Shown here in pieces: positions 58,570 through 64,000 of a stretch of 64,000 nucleotides of DNA. The notes under the pieces were generated by a model. The model was not told the DNA's origin. It saw only the letters and a list, made by a program, of their open reading frames with translations, and made no database searches. Position 1 is the stretch's first letter. Each line of letters begins with the position of its first letter. The DNA lies in NCBI GenBank assembly GCA_000263395.1, contig AJXE01000023.1, positions 1 to 64,000 on the forward strand. The letters are read 5' to 3'. The translations under genes and the position numbers were made by a program. The DNA comes from Stutzerimonas stutzeri TS44. GTDB lineage: Bacteria; Pseudomonadota; Gammaproteobacteria; Pseudomonadales; Pseudomonadaceae.

Positions 58570-59436
58570 TCAGGCCGGCACCCGCCGTCGTTGCACGTAA
58601 GCCATACCCAGCCCGCTGGCGATGATGATCGCCATGCCCAGCAGCGCGCCGCCGTCCGGCGCGTGGCCGAAGGCGAAGAAGCCGACGATGCCGGCGAAGA
58701 CGATCTGTCCATAGGTGAACGGCGCCAGCATCGCGGCGCTGGCGTAGCGGAACGCCTGGGTCAGCAGCAGGTGGCCGAGCATCGCCATGCCGCCGAGCGC
58801 GGCCATCAGCGTAGCGTCGTGCAGCGTCGGCGTGCGCCAGTTGAACAGCACCAGCACGCTCAGCACCGCGCAGCCGACCAGGCTGGTGAGGTAGTTGCTG
58901 GTGACCGGGTGATCGCTGGTGGCGAGGCGCCGCGTCACCAGCTGGTAGAGCGTGAACGACAGCGCGGCACCGAACGGCAGCAGCGCCGCCGGGGTGAACA
59001 GCGCCGAGCCCGGGCGCACGATGATCAGCACGCCGAGCAGGCCGAAGCCGACGGCGATCCACTGGCTGCGGCCGATGCGCTCGCCGAGCAGCGCCGAGGC
59101 GATGGTGACCAGCACCGGCGTCAGGAAGATCACCGCGGTGGCCTCGGCCAGCGGGATGTAGTGCAGGCCGTTGATGAACAGCAGGCTGACGCCGACCAGG
59201 CTCAGCCCGCGCAGCAACTGCGTCCAGGGCCGCCGGGTGCGCAGCACGCGCGAGCCCATGCGCGGCACGAACAGCAGCGTCATCAGCACAGTCTGCGCGA
59301 TATAGCGCGCCCAGATCACCAGGAACACCGGGTACAGCTCGGACAGGTACTTGGCCAGGCCGTCGTGGCTGGCCAGCAGCAGGCCCGAGAGCAGAATCAG
59401 CAGAACCCCGTAGAGCGGGTGACGACCATCGTTCAA
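58570..59436 (-). CDS. EamA/DMT-family exporter
   Basis: This 288-residue protein has ten membrane segments in two EamA halves: GVLLILLSGLLLASHDGLAKYLSELYP and, in the second half, ATLMAALGGMAMLGHLLLTQAFRYASAAMLAPFTYGQIVFAGIVG. The substrate is unknown; relatives export amino acids or nucleosides. The start appears to be TTG at 59436 with GGAAG upstream. The gap to the decarboxylase (58429-58569) holds no gene. Confidence 0.85.
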   Translation of the reverse strand: MNDGRHPLYGVLLILLSGLLLASHDGLAKYLSELYPVFLVIWARYIAQTVLMTLLFVPRMGSRVLRTRRPWTQLLRGLSLVGVSLLFINGLHYIPLAEATAVIFLTPVLVTIASALLGERIGRSQWIAVGFGLLGVLIIVRPGSALFTPAALLPFGAALSFTLYQLVTRRLATSDHPVTSNYLTSLVGCAVLSVLVLFNWRTPTLHDATLMAALGGMAMLGHLLLTQAFRYASAAMLAPFTYGQIVFAGIVGFFAFGHAPDGGALLGMAIIIASGLGMAYVQRRRVPA

Positions 59437-59618
59437 GGCAACTTCCGAACACCTGTTAGCAGGCTAAGCATTATGCCTGCCTCAGCCTCCTCGCGCAGGA
59501 GGAATTCGACCGGCGCACCCTCCAGCGGTCGCCTGACGGCCGAAACATGGGGCGCTTGCGCTATGATCGCGGCTTTTTGCCGGGCCGCGGCGTTTCGCGG
59601 TGTTTGAGCGTAGTCGAG

Positions 59619-60122
59619 ATGTATCAGTTGAGAGCGATGCAGGAGCGCGATATTCCTGCCGTCCTGGCGATCCAGGAAGAGTCCTATGCTGCCGCGGTAG
59701 TGGAGGACGAGGCGGTGATCCGCTCGCGGCTGGCAGCCTGTCCGGCGCTGGCCTGGGTTGCCGAGGACGCCGGGGGCGTGTGCGCCTACCTGTTCGCCTA
59801 CCATTCGCGACTGGGCAGGATCACCCCGCTGGATGGCGAATTCGAGCCGCACGCCGAGGCCGACTGCCTGTACCTGCACGATCTCGCCGTGGCGCGCCGC
59901 GCCGGCGGCCGCGGCATCGGCCCGGCGCTGGTGCGGCGCAACCTGCAGCAGGCGCAGGCCGCCCGGTTGCGCTACTCGGCGCTGGTGTCGGTACAGGATT
60001 CCGCCGAATTCTGGTCGCGCCAGGGCTATCGCGCCCACCACGGGCTGGAGCCGCAACAGGCCGACAACCTCGCCAGCTACCCGATCCCGGCGCTGTACAT
60101 GGTGCGCAACCTGCATCCCTGA
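59619..60122 (+). CDS. GNAT-family N-acetyltransferase
   Basis: This 167-residue protein has the GNAT acetyl-CoA loop readable as LHDLAVARRAGGRGIGPALV and a C-terminal SVQDSAEFWSRQGY strand-helix. The substrate is not known. The start at 59619 (MYQLRAMQERDIPAVLAIQEESY) fits the fold. It is divergent from the EamA gene and convergent with the DUF2789 gene. Confidence 0.85.
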   Translation: MYQLRAMQERDIPAVLAIQEESYAAAVVEDEAVIRSRLAACPALAWVAEDAGGVCAYLFAYHSRLGRITPLDGEFEPHAEADCLYLHDLAVARRAGGRGIGPALVRRNLQQAQAARLRYSALVSVQDSAEFWSRQGYRAHHGLEPQQADNLASYPIPALYMVRNLHP

Positions 60123-60129
60123 GCCCGGC

Positions 60130-60372
60130 TCAGGCGTTGGCGCGGCGCAGCGCCAGGCTGAGCCGGTCGATCACCTCGGCCCAGTCGGCGTCCTCGAGCA
60201 GCTCGTCACGCAAAAAGGCCGCCTGGGCCGGGTTCCAGAACGGCGCATCGGCCAGGCACACGCCCTCCGGCAACGGTGCGTGCGTCTCGATGAAACGCCT
60301 GATCGCGGCATCGTCGTTGGGCAGCCCCAACTGCTCGAACAGGTTGTGGAAGGCGTGAATCGTCTGTTCCAT
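60130..60372 (-). CDS. DUF2789 small protein
   Basis: This 80-residue protein begins MEQTIHAFHNLFEQLGLPND and has the pattern of family DUF2789, which is common in Pseudomonas and of unknown function. It is acidic and helical with no membrane segment. GGAGG lies seven bases before the ATG. It lies 71 bases downstream of amn and may be on the same transcript. Confidence 0.85.
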   Translation of the reverse strand: MEQTIHAFHNLFEQLGLPNDDAAIRRFIETHAPLPEGVCLADAPFWNPAQAAFLRDELLEDADWAEVIDRLSLALRRANA

Positions 60373-60443
60373 GTGAACCTCCGATGGCTGACGCGGGAAT
60401 GCGACGACCTTGAGTATCGCCCATTCCCGCGCCGGCGCACGGC

Positions 60444-61916
60444 TCAGCGGAACGGCGGCTCGTCGAAGCTGCGCAGCTTGCGCGAGTGCAGCGAGTGTTG
60501 CTGGCTGCGCAGCAGGTCCAGCGCGGTGATGCCGATCTTCAGGTGCTGGCTCACGGCGCGCTCGTAGAACGCATTGGCCGAGCCGGGCAGCTTGATTTCG
60601 CTGTGCAGCGGCTTGTCCGACACGCACAGCAGCGTGCCGTAGGGCACCCGCAGGCGATAGCCCTGGGCGGCGATGGTGCCGCTTTCCATGTCCACCGCCA
60701 CCGCGCGCGACAGGTTGATCAGCGGCCGCTCCTGGGCCCAGCGCAGCTCCCAGTTGCGGTCGTCGTAGGTCAGCACGGTGCCGGTGCGCAGACGCTTCTT
60801 CAGCGCCTCGCCCTTGTCGCCGGTGACCTGCGCCGCGGCTTCCTGCAGTGCCTGCTGCACCTCGGCCAGCGCCGGCAGCGGAATGTGCGGCGGCAGCACG
60901 CGGTCGAGAATGCCGTCGCGGCGCATGTAGGCGTGGGCCAGCACGTAGTCGCCGATCGACTGCGACTGCCGCAGCCCGCCGCAGTGGCCGATCATCAGCC
61001 AGCAGTGCGGGCGCAGCACGGCCAGGTGATCGGTGATGTTCTTGGCGTTGGACGGGCCGACGCCGATGTTGATCAGGGTGACGCCGTGACCGTCTTCGGC
61101 GATCAGGTGATAGGCCGGCATCTGGTAGCGGTGCCAGAGCACGCCGCCGATGATCGCCTGCGCCTCGCCCTCCTCCATGCCGCGCTCGATCACCACGTTG
61201 CCCGGCAGCACCATGCGCACGAAGCGGGTGTCCTCGCGCAGCATGTCCAGGCCGTGGCGGATGAACTGGTCGACGTAGCGGTGGTAGTTGGTCAGCAGGA
61301 TCCACGGCTGCACCTGGCGCCAGTCGCTGCCGGTGTAGTGCACCAGGCGGCGCAGGGAGAAATCCACCCGCGCACCGTCGAACAGCGCCAGTGGATACGG
61401 ATCGGCATGCTCCCAGTCGTAGAGGCCATCGGCGATGTCGTCGGTGGCCGCCGACAGGTCGGTGCTGGGAAATACCCGTGCCAGCTCGGCCGCGGTCACG
61501 CCGCTGCCGGCCAACTCGTCGCCCTGCTCGATGACGTAGGGATAGGGAATGTTGCGCTCGCTGATGCCGACCTCGACCTTGACGTTGAAGTCGTGAATCA
61601 GCGGCCGCAGCTGGTCGAGCAGATAGGCGCGGAATGCCGCCGGATGGGTCACGGTGACGCTGTACACGCCAGGCGCCTGCACCTTGGCATAGGCGCGGGT
61701 GGAGGCCGGCACTTCGCCGTGGCATTCGTAGGTCAGGCGCAGCTCCGGGTAGCGGAACAGATCGCGTTCTTCCGCGCTCGGCTCGCTGCGGTCGGCGACG
61801 TAGCGCTTGAGTGCCCGGTTGAGCGCAGCCGTGGCGCGCTGGTGAAGCTCGGCCAGGTGATCGACCGCGGCCTCGGCAGTGCTGGCGACGGTGAAGCGCT
61901 GGGTATCGGGAGTCAT
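60444..61916 (-). CDS. amn: AMP nucleosidase
   Basis: This 490-residue enzyme splits AMP to adenine and ribose-5-phosphate and controls the AMP pool. It has the Amn N-terminal domain and a C-terminal nucleoside-phosphorylase-like domain with LINIGVGPSNAKNITDHLAVLRP, MIGHCGGL and the VDMESGTIAAQGYR motif, where Glu binds the ribose. I chose the ATG at 61916 (MTPDTQRFTV); the frame is open to 62015. Confidence 0.94.
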   Translation of the reverse strand: MTPDTQRFTVASTAEAAVDHLAELHQRATAALNRALKRYVADRSEPSAEERDLFRYPELRLTYECHGEVPASTRAYAKVQAPGVYSVTVTHPAAFRAYLLDQLRPLIHDFNVKVEVGISERNIPYPYVIEQGDELAGSGVTAAELARVFPSTDLSAATDDIADGLYDWEHADPYPLALFDGARVDFSLRRLVHYTGSDWRQVQPWILLTNYHRYVDQFIRHGLDMLREDTRFVRMVLPGNVVIERGMEEGEAQAIIGGVLWHRYQMPAYHLIAEDGHGVTLINIGVGPSNAKNITDHLAVLRPHCWLMIGHCGGLRQSQSIGDYVLAHAYMRRDGILDRVLPPHIPLPALAEVQQALQEAAAQVTGDKGEALKKRLRTGTVLTYDDRNWELRWAQERPLINLSRAVAVDMESGTIAAQGYRLRVPYGTLLCVSDKPLHSEIKLPGSANAFYERAVSQHLKIGITALDLLRSQQHSLHSRKLRSFDEPPFR

Positions 61917-62013
61917 GCGGCAAGGTCCTGTCTGGGCGAATGGCCGTATCTTGGCCGGAATCCTTGACGAATGTACATGCCGCGCGACGGCCACGATGCT
62001 GGCGCGCAGACAC

Positions 62014-62045
62014 AAAAAAACCGACGCCGGCTGCCCGGCATCGGT
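62014..62045 (-). terminator. Terminator of the CoA-transferase gene
   Basis: In the leftward direction an 11-bp stem with one mismatch (ACCGATGCCGG against CCGGCGTCGGT, loop GCAG) is followed by a run of seven T. It lies about 70 bases after the stop of the acetyl-CoA hydrolase/transferase gene. Confidence 0.87.
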
Positions 62046-62112
62046 TTCTTCGGCGGGGTCTGGCAGCGCTCGAAAAGTCGGGCGGCCGCCGCTCCCGTCA
62101 CGCAGCTGACAA

Positions 62113-63624
62113 TTACTTGTTCAGCTTCATGGTGCCGTGCTCGGCCAGGTGGGCGTGCCAGGAGAAGGCCTTCTCCAGCACGTGCGGGGTGTGACCGCCG
62201 CGCACCTTGGCCTCTTCCAGGTAGTCCAGCGCCTGCTGCTTGTAGTCGGGGTGCATGCAGTTGGCGATGATGCGCTGGGCCGCCTCGGCCGGAGCCAGGC
62301 CACGCAGGTCGGCATAACCCTGCTCGGTGATGATCACATCGACGTCGTGGTTGGTGTGGTCGACGTGAGTCACGAACGGCACGACCGACGACACGTTGCC
62401 GTTCTTCGCGGTGGAGGCAGTCACGAAGATGGTGATGCGGGCGTTACGGGCGAAGTCACCCGAGCCGCCGATACCGTTCATCATGTGGGTGCCGCTGACG
62501 TGGGTGGAGTTCACGTTGCCGTAGATGTCCACTTCCAGCGCGGTGTTGAAGGAGATGATGCCCAGGCGACGGATGACTTCCGGATGGTTGGAGACTTCCT
62601 GCGGACGGAACACCACCTTGCCGGCGTACTTGGCCATGTCCGAGGCGAGGTTTTCCACGCGCTTCTTGGACAGGGAGAACGCGGTACCGGCAGCGAACTT
62701 CACCACACCGGCGTCGATCAGGTCGAACACGCCGTCCTGCAGCACTTCGGAGGCGACGACCAGGTCCTTGAACTCGGAGGTGCGCATGCCGTTCAGTACG
62801 GCGTTGGCCACCGAGCCGACACCGGATTGCAGCGGCGCCAGGCTGTTGGTCAGGCGACCGGCTTTCACTTCGGCGCGCAGGAAGTCCAGCAGGTTGTCGG
62901 CAATCTTCTGGGTTTCTTCGTTCGGCTCGAACAGCGGCGATGGGATATCCGGCTGGCTGGACAGCACGATGCCGCGCACCTTGGCCGGATCGACCGGAAT
63001 ACCGACGGTGCCGATACGGGTGCTGACGTCGAATACCGGGATGGCTTCGCGAGTGTTCTCGCCAGCAGGACCCGGGATGTAGATGTCGTGCATGCCTTCG
63101 TATTCACGCGGAGCGGAGGTGTTCAGCTCGATGATCACGTGCTTGGCGGTCTGGACGAAGATCGGCGAGTTGCCCACCGAACCGGTCGGGATGATCTGGC
63201 CGTCTTCGGTGATGGCAGCGGCTTCGATGATCGCGTAGTCGACCTGCGGCAGCACGCCCTGGCGAATCAGCTCGGCGGTGTGCGACAGGTGCTGGTCGAT
63301 GTAGAAGATTTCGCCGGCGTTGATCTTCTTGCGCTGCACCGGGTTGCCCTGGTACGGAATGCGCTTGTTGATGATGCCGGCCTCAGCCATGGACTGGTCG
63401 GCAGCCGGACCCATCGAGGCACCGGTGAACAGGTTGACCTTGAACTTCTCGTTCTGGCCACGCGCGGACAGGGCGCGCGGGAATTCCTTGGGCTCACCGA
63501 ACAGGGTGAAACCGCTCATACCCAGCGTCATGCCGTCTTCGATCCACGACGCGGCTTCTTCTGCGGAAACGACCTTATCCAGAAAAGCCGCATTGCGAAT
63601 GTACTTGTTCAAATCCGTTGCCAT
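62113..63624 (-). CDS. Acetyl-CoA hydrolase / CoA-transferase (AarC/Cat1 type)
   Basis: This 503-residue class I CoA-transferase matches the AarC/ScpC family, which moves CoA between acetyl-CoA and succinate or other acids. The likely catalytic Glu is Glu293 in VVASEVLQDG, preceded by the LQSGVGSVANAVLNG oxyanion region. The conserved MNGIGGSGDFARNA segment is present. The ATG at 63624 has AGAGGTGA upstream. The gene is single and ends in a strong terminator, so it is probably monocistronic. Substrate preference cannot be read from sequence. Confidence 0.9.
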   Translation of the reverse strand: MATDLNKYIRNAAFLDKVVSAEEAASWIEDGMTLGMSGFTLFGEPKEFPRALSARGQNEKFKVNLFTGASMGPAADQSMAEAGIINKRIPYQGNPVQRKKINAGEIFYIDQHLSHTAELIRQGVLPQVDYAIIEAAAITEDGQIIPTGSVGNSPIFVQTAKHVIIELNTSAPREYEGMHDIYIPGPAGENTREAIPVFDVSTRIGTVGIPVDPAKVRGIVLSSQPDIPSPLFEPNEETQKIADNLLDFLRAEVKAGRLTNSLAPLQSGVGSVANAVLNGMRTSEFKDLVVASEVLQDGVFDLIDAGVVKFAAGTAFSLSKKRVENLASDMAKYAGKVVFRPQEVSNHPEVIRRLGIISFNTALEVDIYGNVNSTHVSGTHMMNGIGGSGDFARNARITIFVTASTAKNGNVSSVVPFVTHVDHTNHDVDVIITEQGYADLRGLAPAEAAQRIIANCMHPDYKQQALDYLEEAKVRGGHTPHVLEKAFSWHAHLAEHGTMKLNK

Positions 63625-64000
63625 GAAAAATCACCTCTGAATTGTCTAATGCTCGTCCGTGATGGTTCTGCAAACTACTCGCACAACATCCAACGGGCCA
63701 GGCTTGGTGTAGCAGCTTCGCCCGGAAGGACGACCAGTCCGGCCATCCCCGCGCAGAAGCCCCAAGGAAGCCCTGTCGCGGCCTAATGCCGCACTTTAAC
63801 GCTCCTATTCTAGGCTCCTCTGCTTTTTTGGCAGCTATACCAAGGTCGACTCTTCAAGTCGGATATTCGGCGGCCGCAGGGGCCTGCAGCTTAAACAGAA
63901 CGCGTCGGTCTGCAAACGCCGCACGGCAGCTCTAGCGCGTTTCTGCTCAGTACCGGTCGTTGCTGCGGGAGCGGGGGCGCAAGTTGCGCGTGCTGATGCT
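63625..64000. other. Right-end intergenic region
   Basis: These 376 bases upstream of the CoA-transferase gene hold no clear gene. A possible leftward promoter region lies near 63790-63845. At the edge, a leftward frame of 17 codons (63947-64000) ends in TGA and could be the C-terminus of a gene outside the window, but this is too short to support. Confidence 0.5.

Noticed and set aside
63947-64000. Possible C-terminus of a leftward gene at the right edge
   Set aside because: Only 17 codons are visible before TGA and no family can be recognised.

Overview
The window is a piece of a GC-rich gammaproteobacterial chromosome, almost certainly from the Pseudomonas stutzeri group (Stutzerimonas) or a close Pseudomonas. 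The left 20 kb has the well-known Pseudomonas order rpsF / rlmB-rnr / tRNA-Leu / purA-hisZ / hflC-hflK-hflX-hfq-miaA-mutL-amiB-tsaE-nnr / queG, and the protein sequences fit that group. This is inferred from gene order and protein recognition; no database was searched.

Layout. (1) 1-5.4 kb: start of rpsF, a soluble hybrid histidine kinase, then rlmB and RNase R. (2) 5.5-5.9 kb: two identical tRNA-Leu(CAG) genes behind one promoter and ahead of a strong terminator. (3) 6-19 kb: a long leftward series for purine and histidine synthesis control, membrane protease control (HflKC), RNA biology (Hfq, MiaA, TsaE), mismatch repair, cell-wall amidase and metabolite repair, often with ATGA overlaps. 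(4) 19-24.4 kb: queG, an extra FtsH-type protease, ubiX and mpl. (5) 24.6-38.6 kb: aldehyde dehydrogenase, MtfA, pyrophosphatase, a lipoprotein plus GGDEF/EAL operon, a TSUP permease, the xseB-ispA-dxs isoprenoid operon, a NYN-domain protein, an SDR and an orphan binding protein.

(6) 38.7-49.4 kb is an AT-richer island between an orphan periplasmic binding protein gene and hrpB. It holds two nested units. The first is a 4.5-kb cassette (tauE-like permease, molybdate-type ABC transporter modCBA, short ModE-like regulator). It is bounded by inverted arrays of about four 22-bp repeats at each end, and no transposase gene lies between them. The second is a leftward operon of three tyrosine-recombinase-type proteins plus a small coiled-coil protein. 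Candidate outer ends are a 13-bp inverted repeat, one copy of which overlaps the hrpB stop codon.

(7) 49.4-64 kb returns to core-like, GC-rich sequence: hrpB, a CDF metal exporter, an Lrp regulator, a globin, rluE, acetyltransferases, a DksA-like zinc-finger protein, oxaloacetate decarboxylase, a DMT exporter, AMP nucleosidase and an acetyl-CoA hydrolase/CoA-transferase.

The most unusual signal is the transposase-less oxyanion-transport cassette with Tn7- or IS21-style repeat arrays, carried next to a recombinase quartet.
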